Assembly: GCA_017408725.1 (NCBI GenBank)
Contig: JAFQUA010000066.1
Coordinates: 1-16,563 of the forward strand
Reading direction: 5' to 3'
DNA length: 16,563 bases
From: Oscillospiraceae bacterium
Lineage (GTDB): Bacteria > Bacillota_A > Clostridia > Oscillospirales > Oscillospiraceae
In this document: piece by piece, positions 5,431 to 12,602 of the stretch
Layout of the letters: each line of letters starts with the position of its first letter
How positions within the stretch are numbered: position 1 is the stretch's first letter
Translations under genes and position numbers: made by a program
The notes under the pieces: generated by a model
Told to the model about the DNA's origin: nothing
Database searches by the model: none
Seen by the model: the letters and a program-made list of their open reading frames with translations, nothing else

Positions 5431-6873
5431 TTAATTGGATTGTGATGCAACTGTATAGCTGACTTTGCCGCCATGTCCACAGAAGATCTGCCACTGGCCT
5501 ACGCCCAACCGCTGGAAGATGGCCTGCCGCTCTTGGGTGCAAAGGGTCTTGTCCGTATCCACAGAAGTCATGAGGATGGGTGCGTAGCGGTTGTATTCCG
5601 CCTGCTCCGGGGTCATGTCCTTCAGATTAATAAAAATGTCGCCGGTGAAAGCCACCTTATGCTCGTAGTCGATAAGCACAAGCTCGCCGGCCACATGTCC
5701 GCCCTGTCCTTCCAGCAGCTCAAAATGCAGGTCGCCAAAGTCGAAATAGCCAACATGGGCGAGAGGATCATTGCTTTGGGCTGGATTGCCGATGACGGAG
5801 AACTTGACAGGATTCGGGGGACGGTAGGAAGTCAGGATCTTGCAGATCCGTACATAAGGCTGATGCAACCGCAGCTTTTCCCGGAAGCCCTCCTGATTTT
5901 CGTATTCAAGGCGCAGGCATTCGGCGCTTTTTGCGGAGGCATAGATCCGGTCAAACAGGGGAAGCAGACCACAGTGATCCAGATCTGGATGGGTGATCAG
6001 TACCTGCTTGGGGGCGGTGTCGAAATCCGGAACATACCGGCGGATCACCTCCAAAGCTTCTTTTTCGTGGCAGGCGTAGCCGGTGTCAACGAACAGCGTA
6101 TTGCCGCCGGACTGCAAAATGGCAATGTTGCTGCCGCAAGGGGGCTCGATAAGGACAATACGGGTATTTTCCGTGATGGTATGCTCCGTGACCCGGGGCT
6201 GAAACAGCTCCTCCCGGGATTTGGAAAGCAGATCGGTAAACCGGCTGATGCTGGAAAATGCCCGGTAAGGGGAAAAGCCCAGTTCGTCCAGATTCTGCAT
6301 AGCAAGGTTGGTATTGATCAGCAGCTCGGTCTTGGACTGCTCGGAAAGGTCCATGGCCTCGTACAGTTCGTTGACGAAGGTGTTATAAAACACGCTGTTA
6401 TCAAAAACTTTATCTGCCGGATTATAGTCCATCTGCCTTACCTCGCACAGTTTCCGGGCGGCGGAAAGGAACACATCCAACTGAGATTGATTCTCGATTA
6501 CCAGACCCACCTTGAAAAGTTGCTGGGAGGGATCGCTGTCCTGGGCGCTCATGTAGGAGATGTTCATTTGATGGCTGCTGATCAGCTCCAAAATGCCGAT
6601 CACACTTCCGGGTGCGTTTGGAAGCCGGAATTCCAACAGGGCAACGGTTTTTTCCCGGGCTTCCTGCTGGGTATAGCCAATACGCTTCAGTTCTTCCCCA
6701 GCCTTTTCCAGCAGCGCTTCCGGGCCTTCGGCATCAATGAACAGAGTGTGGGTATCCACAGCTTTGTTGTAGCTGATGCGGGTGATGTTCAGACCCAGCG
6801 CCGCAAAGCACCGGCTGGCTTTCAAAAAAGCGCCGATGTGGTTGGGCATGACGGTAACGAATGTTTTTTTCAT
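5431..6873 (-). CDS. Tandem-ACT-domain metallo-beta-lactamase-fold protein
   Basis: Residues 1-70 and 75-150 are two ACT-type domains, including FVTVMPNHIGAFLKAS and LLEFRLPNAPGSVIGILELI. A helical linker follows. From about 235 there is a metallo-beta-lactamase fold: the metal motif THPDLDHCG (H295, D297, D299, H300), GGHVAGELVLID (H393), AFTGDIF (D412) and FCGHGG (H467). The second histidine of the usual HxHxDH motif is Asp here, which other members of the superfamily tolerate. ACT domains usually bind amino acids or similar small effectors, so this may be an effector-controlled hydrolase or redox enzyme; the substrate is unknown. GGAGAAAG precedes the ATG. It lies 13 bp downstream of the AEC transporter gene and is probably cotranscribed, so the transported compound may be related to the sensed one. 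Confidence 0.85.
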   Translation of the reverse strand: MKKTFVTVMPNHIGAFLKASRCFAALGLNITRISYNKAVDTHTLFIDAEGPEALLEKAGEELKRIGYTQQEAREKTVALLEFRLPNAPGSVIGILELISSHQMNISYMSAQDSDPSQQLFKVGLVIENQSQLDVFLSAARKLCEVRQMDYNPADKVFDNSVFYNTFVNELYEAMDLSEQSKTELLINTNLAMQNLDELGFSPYRAFSSISRFTDLLSKSREELFQPRVTEHTITENTRIVLIEPPCGSNIAILQSGGNTLFVDTGYACHEKEALEVIRRYVPDFDTAPKQVLITHPDLDHCGLLPLFDRIYASAKSAECLRLEYENQEGFREKLRLHQPYVRICKILTSYRPPNPVKFSVIGNPAQSNDPLAHVGYFDFGDLHFELLEGQGGHVAGELVLIDYEHKVAFTGDIFINLKDMTPEQAEYNRYAPILMTSVDTDKTLCTQERQAIFQRLGVGQWQIFCGHGGKVSYTVASQSN

Positions 6874-6886
6874 AATCTTTCTCCGT

Positions 6887-7795
6887 TTACAGCATGATCA
6901 GCAGCAGTGTGACGATAATTACGATGCTGCAGATGATCGAGATGGAATTGATGGCGCTGGAAAGACCCACATCTTCCCCTAGATCGGCGGTGAAGCCGGG
7001 GGTGGCAGTGCTGACGGGGCTGAAAGCCAGAATCACCAGCGTCTGCCGGGTGATCAGATCAAAGGGAAGGATGAAATAGTAGATCACAGCAAGAACCGCG
7101 GCAACAGAAAAACGGACGGCAAGCATTTTGCCCACTTTACCAAGCTGGGTCTTGTCCGCTTCCAGATGGAAGCCCACACCGATCATCAGCATAGCAAGGA
7201 AGGCGTTGGCGTTGCCAATGATCTGGGCGAGGGAAACCACCGGGCCGGGAAAGGGAATCCGGAACAGGTTCATCAGCGTTGTGATCACATAGGTCAAAAA
7301 GGGAACAGAGCGGATCAGGGCTTTTCCCACGGGACGCAGATCCAACTTTCCGCCCTGTTTCACAGCGGTGGCGATGCCGTAGGCGGTGCCGAGGCAAATG
7401 CAGGCATTGCCCACATCGAAAAGGCCGGTGGCAAGCACACCGGCGGGACCCAGAAAGCTCTGGGTGAAGGGCATGGCGAAATTACCGATGTTATAGCCGG
7501 ATAGGTTCAAAAGACCAAAGGCTTTCTGATTGGCGGTTCCTTTGCGGTTCATGAAATAGCCCAGCACCATATAGATCACGCCGCCGCCCATGCCCAAAAG
7601 GGTAATGGTCAGCAAGGAAATGCTGATTTGCCGTCCTGCGGCGCTTACGATGATGGCCGCGGGCAATGTGATACGGATCACAATCTTTGCCAAAACATTA
7701 AAATCTTCTTTTTCGAAAAAGCCGATCCTGCGAAGGCCTATGCCCAGCAGGATAATGGCAATGTAGCACCCGGCCTTGATGAGAATTTCCGCCAC
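6887..7795 (-). CDS. AEC-family (auxin efflux carrier-like) transporter
   Basis: A polytopic protein of about 302 residues with hydrophobic segments along its length and the AEC-type features RITLPAAIIVSAAG, LLNLSGYNIGNFAMPF and AFSPVSTATPGFTADLGEDV. In bacteria AEC proteins export or import small organic anions such as malate; the substrate here is not known. I prefer the GTG at 7795, because AAGAAGG lies 7 nt before it and the protein then starts just before the first helix. An ATG at 7831 would add 12 charged residues (MDILRNKKEGCS) but has no ribosome binding site. It is the first gene of a unit with the ACT/MBL gene. Confidence 0.85.
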   Translation of the reverse strand: MAEILIKAGCYIAIILLGIGLRRIGFFEKEDFNVLAKIVIRITLPAAIIVSAAGRQISISLLTITLLGMGGGVIYMVLGYFMNRKGTANQKAFGLLNLSGYNIGNFAMPFTQSFLGPAGVLATGLFDVGNACICLGTAYGIATAVKQGGKLDLRPVGKALIRSVPFLTYVITTLMNLFRIPFPGPVVSLAQIIGNANAFLAMLMIGVGFHLEADKTQLGKVGKMLAVRFSVAAVLAVIYYFILPFDLITRQTLVILAFSPVSTATPGFTADLGEDVGLSSAINSISIICSIVIIVTLLLIML

Positions 7796-7857
7796 GGAAC
7801 AGCCTTCTTTCTTGTTTCTTAGTATGTCCATACTACCATATTTACAGCGAGGGAATC

Positions 7858-7889
7858 AAGATAGAAATGGTTATAAATTTTGCAAAATT
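7858..7889 (-). promoter_or_regulatory. Possible promoter and palindrome upstream of the AEC gene
   Basis: On the minus strand TTGCAA (7880-7885) and TATCTT (7858-7863) are 16 bp apart and could be -35 and -10 boxes. The -35 lies inside a perfect 14-bp palindrome, AATTTTGCAAAATT (7876-7889), which could be a repressor site. The boxes are weak. Confidence 0.35.
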
Positions 7890-7924
7890 GTATTCAGGTA
7901 ATATTGGCTGTTTGCCGGGAGAAG

Positions 7925-7953
7925 AAGCCGGCACCCATGGTGGGCGCCGGCTT
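7925..7953 (-). terminator. Terminator hairpin after the methyltransferase gene
   Basis: AAGCCGGC (7925-7932) pairs with GCCGGCTT (7946-7953). The stem extends by four more pairs past one A-C mismatch to a 3-nt loop. It starts 1 nt after the stop codon of the minus-strand methyltransferase gene (7955-7957). On the minus strand a broken T/C run (CTTCTTCT) follows; on the plus strand TTTTT follows. Confidence 0.7.
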
Positions 7954-7954
7954 T

Positions 7955-9304
7955 TTAAGCTTTGGTCAAACACACAACCGTTTCCACATGGGCGCAGCGG
8001 GGGAAGAGGTCGGCGGCGGTGGCGTTTTGCAGCGCGTAGCCCCGTTCCTTCAGCAAAGAAACATCCCGGGCAAGCGTTGCCGGGTCGCAGGATACATACA
8101 CGATCCTGCGGGGCGCGAAACGGGCGAGGGCTTCGATAGCATCGGCATTCAGCCCTTTTCGCGGCGGGTCAACTACTACAACATCCGCTTTGATACCCTC
8201 TTTTTCCAGCGCCAGAGCCGCTTCGCCGGCGTCACCGCAGAAAAATTCCGCGTTTTCGATGCCATTGCGCTGGGCATTTTCCTTGGCGTCTTCTATTGCT
8301 TGGGGAACGACCTCCACGCCGATGACCTTGCCGGCGGCAGAGGCCATGCACAAGGTAATCGTGCCCACACCGCAGTAAAGATCCAGCACCGTGTCCGCTT
8401 TGGTGATCTGTGCCTGCTGAATGGCGCATTCATACAGCCGCTGGGCCTGGTGGTGGTTGACTTGGTAGAAGGAGCGGGGGGACAGCCGGAAGGTCAGGCC
8501 GCACAAGGTATCTTCGATCCAACCGTTGCCGTAAAGTACGATTTCCTCGTCGCCCAGTACCGTGTTGCCCTTTTTCGTGTTGACGGACAGCACCAGTGTT
8601 GCAAAGCCACGGATCTTCTGCAGCCGGGCGATCAGCGCATCCGCATGGGGAAGCTTTCGACCGTTCACCGCAAGGCAAACGAGGATCTGTCCCGATACCG
8701 CGCCCCGGCGGACATAAATATGCCGCAGAAGTCCTTTGTGGGCGGTTTCGTCATAAACACTGACGCGGAATTGGTTTACATAATCTATAACCGCGTCCTT
8801 TACAGCATCCATTTCCTTGGGCAAAATGGCGCAGCGGTCATTTTCCACCACGCTGTGGCTTGCTGCTTTGAAAAAGCCGGCGTAGGCCTTGCCGTTTTTC
8901 TGGGAAACGGGGTACTGGGCTTTGTTCCGGTAGCCATAGCAGGTGGGGGCGGAGAGAATGGGCATGGACTCCAAATTTTCACCACCCAGACGGTTCAGGC
9001 ATTGGCGCACCCGCTCCGCTTTCAGCCGGGTCTCTTCTTCGTAATCCATGTGCCAGAAATTGCAGCCGCCGCAAAGCTTGGCAACACCGCATTCCCGATT
9101 GACCCGGTGGGGGGATTTTTCCAGGATCTCCACGATCTTGCCGGCGGCCCATGTTTTCTGGGCTTTTTCGATGCGGACTTTTACCCGTTCCCCCACGATG
9201 CCATTGGGAATGAACACGGCGCAGCCGTCACATTTGGAAATGCCCTGTCCTTCGGTTGTATAGTCCACAATGGTGGTTTCGTAGATCTGATTTTTGATCA
9301 GCAT
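7955..9304 (-). CDS. rlmD: 23S rRNA (uracil-C5)-methyltransferase, RlmD/RlmCD type
   Basis: A 449-residue protein with an N-terminal TRAM RNA-binding domain (about 1-60), four cysteines for a 4Fe-4S cluster (C72, C78, C81 and C158), and a C-terminal Rossmann methyltransferase domain. The S-adenosylmethionine loop is DLYCGVGTITL (308-318), DPPRKG is at 379-384, the nucleophile is C406 in VSCDPATLARD, and E441 is the likely base. The family makes 5-methyluridine in 23S rRNA; in Gram-positives one RlmCD enzyme can modify both U747 and U1939, and which applies here cannot be told from sequence. GGAGATG precedes the ATG, and the gene overlaps the acetyltransferase gene by 7 bp, so the two are translationally coupled. 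Confidence 0.93.
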   Translation of the reverse strand: MLIKNQIYETTIVDYTTEGQGISKCDGCAVFIPNGIVGERVKVRIEKAQKTWAAGKIVEILEKSPHRVNRECGVAKLCGGCNFWHMDYEEETRLKAERVRQCLNRLGGENLESMPILSAPTCYGYRNKAQYPVSQKNGKAYAGFFKAASHSVVENDRCAILPKEMDAVKDAVIDYVNQFRVSVYDETAHKGLLRHIYVRRGAVSGQILVCLAVNGRKLPHADALIARLQKIRGFATLVLSVNTKKGNTVLGDEEIVLYGNGWIEDTLCGLTFRLSPRSFYQVNHHQAQRLYECAIQQAQITKADTVLDLYCGVGTITLCMASAAGKVIGVEVVPQAIEDAKENAQRNGIENAEFFCGDAGEAALALEKEGIKADVVVVDPPRKGLNADAIEALARFAPRRIVYVSCDPATLARDVSLLKERGYALQNATAADLFPRCAHVETVVCLTKA

Positions 9305-9768
9305 AATTTCATCTCCATGGTGATGCTCCGGGGTGTCAAACCCGCATTTTTGTAAAATTTCATAGCACTGTCATTGCCGCTCCACACATTCAGCGTGATG
9401 AAGGTGCAGCCGATGGTTTTTGCATAGTCTGTCACATGGCTGTACAGTGCCTTGGCGATGCCGTGACCCCGGTGATTTTCATCTACGCAAAGGTCGTCAA
9501 TATATAGCTCTTTCCGGTCAGTCATGACACTTTCGCCCTCGAAGGCACGCAGAATACAGAAACAGTAACCCAGCACTGCATTGCCTTCAGCGGCGATGAA
9601 GATGGGACGGGATCCATCTTTCAGCAGCTCCGCCAGAGCCGTTTCGTCATATTTTTGGCAGCCATTGCGGAAAATGTCAGGACGGATGCCGTGATGCACT
9701 TGCCCCACTTGCTTCAGCAGTTCGATCATGCCGGGAATATCGGTTTCTTTTGCAATACGAATAATCAT
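9298..9768 (-). CDS. GNAT-family N-acetyltransferase
   Basis: A 156-residue protein of normal single-domain GNAT length. Motif A, with the acetyl-CoA pyrophosphate loop, is VDENHRGHGIAKALY (95-109), followed by the strand TFITLNVWSGND and helix MKFYKNAGL typical of motif B. The acceptor is unknown; small-molecule, antibiotic and protein acetylation are all possible. AGAAGGA 8 nt before the ATG fixes the start. It is the first gene of an operon with the rRNA methyltransferase, with a 7-bp overlap. A 14-bp box (9791-9804) sits 22 bp upstream of its start. Confidence 0.88.
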   Translation of the reverse strand: MIIRIAKETDIPGMIELLKQVGQVHHGIRPDIFRNGCQKYDETALAELLKDGSRPIFIAAEGNAVLGYCFCILRAFEGESVMTDRKELYIDDLCVDENHRGHGIAKALYSHVTDYAKTIGCTFITLNVWSGNDSAMKFYKNAGLTPRSITMEMKLC

Positions 9769-9790
9769 TGTAATTCCTTCTCTTGTAAGG

Positions 9791-9804
9791 TAAATGATCG
9801 TTTA
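9791..9804. promoter_or_regulatory. TAAATGATCGTTTA box near the GNAT gene start
   Basis: The 14-bp sequence is nearly self-complementary (TAAA, GATC, TTTA) and occurs again as its exact reverse complement at 9944-9957. The pair flanks the hairpin-rich repeat. Each box faces one of the two divergent transcription units, as expected for paired operators. Ends left by insertion of the repeat are the alternative. Confidence 0.45.
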
Positions 9805-9822
9805 TGTTACGAACAGTGTGCA

Positions 9823-9938
9823 CCCAAGCCTCCTTCTGACGAGGGAGGTGGGCCGCCGAACGGCGGCTCGGAGGGAGAGAAACTACCCCTCAGTCACGCT
9901 GTTCGCGTGACAGCTCCCCTGACAAGGGGAGCCTTTGG
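9823..9938. repeat. Hairpin-rich interspersed repeat (MITE-like)
   Basis: Four stem-loops follow one another: CCTCCTTC/GAGGGAGG (9829-9848), GCCGCC/GGCGGC (9852-9867), GTCACGC/GCGTGAC (9893-9911) and GCTCCCCT/AGGGGAGC (9913-9932). The ends are imperfect inverted repeats (CCAAGCCTCC and GGAGCCTTTGG). There is no reading frame of note. I recall non-coding units of this design, with a CCCCTCAGTCACGC core, as interspersed repeats in gut Clostridia; their origin is unclear. It fills most of the gap between the divergent GNAT and radical SAM genes. Confidence 0.75.
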
Positions 9939-9943
9939 AACGC

Positions 9944-9957
9944 TAAACGATCATTTA
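9944..9957. promoter_or_regulatory. TAAACGATCATTTA box, mirror copy
   Basis: Exact reverse complement of 9791-9804, on the radical SAM side of the repeat and 40 bp upstream of that gene's -35 box. Confidence 0.45.
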
Positions 9958-9997
9958 TATTTTCTTCATCATACCACAAAAAATCACGATGGTAAAG

Positions 9998-10026
9998 TTG
10001 AGAAAGGAGAAAATCCGTGGTAGAAT
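9998..10026 (+). promoter_or_regulatory. Extended -10 promoter of the radical SAM gene
   Basis: TTGAGA (9998-10003) and TAGAAT (10021-10026) are 17 bp apart, with TGG just before the -10 box (extended -10). The predicted transcript starts near 10033. This rules against a GTG start at 10017 and supports the ATG at 10047. Confidence 0.7.
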
Positions 10027-10046
10027 GGGGAAAAGGATGTGAGAAA

Positions 10047-10904
10047 ATGGATTATGTAAACTGCGAGCTCTGTCCCCGACGATGCGGTGTGGACAGAACA
10101 GCCGGGGAGCGTGGCTTCTGCGGCGCACCGGACAAGGCTATGGTGGCCAAGACCATGCTCCATATGTGGGAAGAACCGGCCTTGGCAGGCAGCGGCGGCA
10201 GTGGAGCCATTTTCTTCGGCGGCTGCACTCTGGGCTGCAAATACTGCCAGAATGCCGCTATCAGCGCCCGGGCGGTGGGAACGCCCATGGACAGCGCCCA
10301 TCTGCGGCAGGCGATGGAAGATCTGATCGCGCAAGGGGCGGAAAACATCGATTTGGTAACGCCTACCCATTATCTGCCCACGGTGATCCCGGCGCTGACG
10401 CCCAAACTGCCGGTGCCGGTGGTCTATAACTGCGGCGGTTATGAGCGGGTGGAAACCATTCAAAAATTGGATGGGCTGGTGGACATCTACTTGCCGGACA
10501 TGAAGTATGCCGACGGCAAACTCGCAGCCGCCCTTTCCGGCGCGGCGGATTATTTCTGCGTAGCGGCAAGCGCCATCCGGGAGATGGTACGGCAGGTGGG
10601 CGCGCCTCAATGGGAGGGCGAGCGGCTGAAGAAGGGTGTGATCATCCGCCATTTGATCCTGCCGGGCTGTGTAGAAAATTCTCTGAAGGTACTGGATTGG
10701 ATCGCGGACACCTTTGCCCCCGGGGAGGTTCTGGTGAGCCTCATGCGGCAGTATACCCCCATGGGAGGACTTCCCGCTCCCTTTGACCGCCGGGTGACGG
10801 ACGAAGAATACGATGCCGTTTTGTGCTGGATGTATTTGAACGATCTGGAAGGTTTTGTCCAGGAAGCGGAAGCGGCAGAAAAAAGCTATGTTCCCGATTT
10901 TTAA
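10047..10904 (+). CDS. PflX-like radical SAM protein
   Basis: A 285-residue radical SAM protein related to pyruvate formate-lyase activating enzymes. The radical SAM cluster motif is CTLGCKYC (C60, C64, C67). Before it is a second cysteine set, CELCPRRCGVDR and GFCG (C6, C9, C13, C25), the pattern of the COG1313 'PflX' group. These proteins are predicted to activate glycyl-radical or other enzymes, but none has an agreed substrate, and no glycyl-radical enzyme gene is nearby. The frame also opens at a GTG (10017) with AAAGGAG before it. I choose the ATG at 10047 because a 17-bp-spaced promoter ends at 10026, AAAAGGATGTGAG precedes the ATG, and the family starts just before the first CxxC. Confidence 0.85.
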   Translation: MDYVNCELCPRRCGVDRTAGERGFCGAPDKAMVAKTMLHMWEEPALAGSGGSGAIFFGGCTLGCKYCQNAAISARAVGTPMDSAHLRQAMEDLIAQGAENIDLVTPTHYLPTVIPALTPKLPVPVVYNCGGYERVETIQKLDGLVDIYLPDMKYADGKLAAALSGAADYFCVAASAIREMVRQVGAPQWEGERLKKGVIIRHLILPGCVENSLKVLDWIADTFAPGEVLVSLMRQYTPMGGLPAPFDRRVTDEEYDAVLCWMYLNDLEGFVQEAEAAEKSYVPDF

Positions 10905-10937
10905 AAAAGATCCGGGGCGCGAATTGCGCCCCGGATC
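10903..10937 (-). terminator. Strong terminator between convergent genes
   Basis: GATCCGGGGCGC (10909-10920) and GCGCCCCGGATC (10926-10937) form a perfect 12-bp stem with loop GAATT. On the minus strand the stem is followed by six T residues (complement of 10903-10908), which overlap the stop codon of the radical SAM gene. On the plus strand the following T-tract is weaker (CATTTT), so it serves the minus-strand gene best. Confidence 0.9.
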
Positions 10938-10955
10938 AAGCATTTTAAAGGGATC

Positions 10956-12320
10956 TTAGACTTCGGTTTCTTCTGCGACAGGAGCCTGTGTTCCCAGCAG
11001 TGCTTCCACCAGGTCGGATTCATCATCAGCGGTGGTGACGGCGGGAGATTCTTCCGCGGGCGCTTCCCCAGCAGATTTTTCCGCTGCCAGCAGGACTTCC
11101 GAGAAGCCGGCGGCATCCTCTGTCACGGCAGCGCTTGCAGCGGCGGCAGCAATGCGCTTTTTCTTAAGCACACCACCCCAAACAGCACCGCCAATGATCA
11201 GCGCCAGACCGAACAGGGTAACGCCAAGACTGATGGTGCCTGCCAGAGCCAGAATCTGACGGATGGCGTTGCCAATGATGCCCATGCCTGTAAAGACAGA
11301 GGGCGCAAACTGTGCCACGGCAGATGGGAGCAGGAACAAAAGGCCTGCGATGAAGTAGGTAGTACCGCTGCAGCGCAGGGCGGCATTGGGACGGCCCCAG
11401 TTGGTCAAAAACAGCAGTGCGGAGATCAGCAGACACACAGCGATGCAGCTGATGAGCACGACGGGAGCGGTGATGATCCGCACCAGCGCCAGGATCTTGC
11501 TGAAGCCCATGTCGGAGAAGTTACCGGAGGCAACATCCTGCAGGACGTCCAGATCACCGGGACGGAAGAGGGGCTTCTTCAGGTCGCTGCCGGAAGAACC
11601 GACGGTGTTGCCGTCAGAGGGCTTTTCGTCATCGGGGGTGGGAGAGATCTCGACGCCGACGATGTCGGCAACGCTCTGCTGAATGGTTTCGGAAAGCTTG
11701 CTTTCTTCCACAAATGTACCCACGGATTCAATAACCTCATCGGGGATCTCGGTCTTGAAGGTGTCCTCGATGAGCTGTTTGTTTTCTTCCAGAAGCTCCA
11801 CCACTTCTTCCTTGGTGATGGTGGTGGTAACTTCGCCGTTGATCACATCCACAACGATGCCGGAAACCTTGTCGGAAATGAAATCGGTCAGGGTGGATTC
11901 CTCAACGAAATTGGTCACATCCTCTTTGGAAATGGGGAGCTGCTCCTCGGGGAACTGCTCTTCCAGAATTCCGAAGAGCATGTCAGCAATGGCACCGCTG
12001 GAGCTGTCACCGGAAATGATGCCGCTGAAGTCGATGCTGCCGAAATCAATGCCGCCCATCATATCCTCTTCGGGGGTGGAGAAGCGGACGGGAACGCGAC
12101 CGGGCAGAACACCCGCGGGGGAAAAGCCGGGTCTTGCGGGAGCGGATGTGGAGAACAGCACATCCTGGATCAGCTTCTGCAAGCCGCCCTTGGAGGTCAG
12201 CAGGCTCAGATCCGCCACCAGAATGGTAACGATGGAGCATACAAACAGGACAATGCATAAAATTACCGAAATAAAGCCCAGAAGGAACCGTACTCCGGCA
12301 GGGAGCTGCTTTTTGTTCAT
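10956..12320 (-). CDS. Large membrane protein of unknown function
   Basis: A 454-residue protein with one N-terminal membrane segment (about 11-38), an acidic loop of about 240 residues, three further segments (about 283-306, 319-338 and 358-383) and an Ala/Glu-rich C-terminal tail. The loop holds a degenerate duplication: FVEESTLTDFISDKVSGIV (138-156) and FVEESKLSETIQQSVADIV (203-221). No enzymatic motif is visible. AAAGGAG 9 nt before the ATG fixes the start, and a near-consensus promoter lies upstream. It is transcribed away from cooS. This does not prove a link, but the gene shares a promoter type with the CO dehydrogenase operon. It could be a surface or envelope-stress protein; I do not recognise the family. 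Confidence 0.85.
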   Translation of the reverse strand: MNKKQLPAGVRFLLGFISVILCIVLFVCSIVTILVADLSLLTSKGGLQKLIQDVLFSTSAPARPGFSPAGVLPGRVPVRFSTPEEDMMGGIDFGSIDFSGIISGDSSSGAIADMLFGILEEQFPEEQLPISKEDVTNFVEESTLTDFISDKVSGIVVDVINGEVTTTITKEEVVELLEENKQLIEDTFKTEIPDEVIESVGTFVEESKLSETIQQSVADIVGVEISPTPDDEKPSDGNTVGSSGSDLKKPLFRPGDLDVLQDVASGNFSDMGFSKILALVRIITAPVVLISCIAVCLLISALLFLTNWGRPNAALRCSGTTYFIAGLLFLLPSAVAQFAPSVFTGMGIIGNAIRQILALAGTISLGVTLFGLALIIGGAVWGGVLKKKRIAAAAASAAVTEDAAGFSEVLLAAEKSAGEAPAEESPAVTTADDESDLVEALLGTQAPVAEETEV

Positions 12321-12360
12321 AAGATCAAACTCCTTTGGTGTTTAAAATTTGTTCATATTG

Positions 12361-12389
12361 ATTCTACATGATACTGGAAGAAAAGTCAA
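12361..12389 (-). promoter_or_regulatory. Promoter of the membrane protein gene
   Basis: On the minus strand TTGACT (12384-12389) and TAGAAT (12361-12366) are exactly 17 bp apart. The predicted start near 12353 leaves a leader of about 33 nt that carries AAAGGAG. Both hexamers are identical to those of the divergent cooS promoter. Confidence 0.8.
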
Positions 12390-12450
12390 CAGATGCCAAT
12401 TTTGCTTCAAAAAAAGAGCGTAAAAATAACGGTTTATGAAAATTGTCGAA

Positions 12451-12467
12451 ATCCCCCCAAGGGGGAT
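12451..12467. other. Short G/C hairpin between the divergent promoters
   Basis: ATCCCCC (12451-12457) pairs with GGGGGAT (12461-12467) around CAA. There is no T-run on either side. It lies between the two divergent promoters and could be a protein site; its role is unknown. Confidence 0.4.
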
Positions 12468-12481
12468 AAGAAAATAATTCC

Positions 12482-12505
12482 CAATTGTGGCCAAATCCAC
12501 AATTG
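12482..12505. promoter_or_regulatory. CRP/FNR-like inverted repeat at the cooS promoter
   Basis: CAATTGTGG (12482-12490) and CCACAATTG (12497-12505) are perfect 9-bp arms separated by 6 bp. The inner TGTGG-N6-CCACA matches the spacing of CRP/FNR-family sites (CRP TGTGA-N6-TCACA; CooA TGTCR-N6-YGACA). The centre lies about 42 to 45 bp before the predicted transcript start and overlaps the -35 box, near the position used by class II activators of this family. Repression is equally possible, since the -35 is already good. Confidence 0.6.
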
Positions 12506-12531
12506 ACTTTCTGTCATTATATTAGTAGAAT
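12503..12531 (+). promoter_or_regulatory. Promoter of the cooS-cooC-acsB operon
   Basis: TTGACT (12503-12508) and TAGAAT (12526-12531) are 17 bp apart. Transcription should begin near 12536-12539, at the foot of the leader hairpin, giving a leader of about 65 nt to the TTG start. Confidence 0.8.
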
Positions 12532-12536
12532 ATTAT

Positions 12537-12572
12537 CGATACACTATGCGCCGATGCGCGTTATGCGTATCG
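12537..12572 (+). other. Hairpin at the 5' end of the cooS leader
   Basis: CGATAC (12537-12542) pairs with GTATCG (12567-12572), and inside it ATGCGC (12546-12551) pairs with GCGCGT (12556-12561) around CGAT, with an internal loop of 3 and 5 nt between. It would form the very 5' end of the predicted mRNA and could stabilise it or regulate translation. The ATG at 12546 is buried in this stem. Confidence 0.55.
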
Positions 12573-12602
12573 GAGAGAATTTCTTTTAGGAGGAAAAACA
12601 CT

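Noticed and set aside
5473..6897. 474-codon open frame on the plus strand opposite the ACT/MBL gene
   Set aside because: It is the complement of a gene with clear ACT and metal-binding motifs; the translation has no domain and no ribosome binding site. High-GC codon use leaves the opposite strand open.
7880..9355. 491-codon open frame on the plus strand opposite the methyltransferase gene
   Set aside because: The minus strand encodes a complete RlmD-type enzyme with catalytic motifs. The plus-strand frame is low-complexity and Gly/Phe-rich, and it begins in a terminator region.
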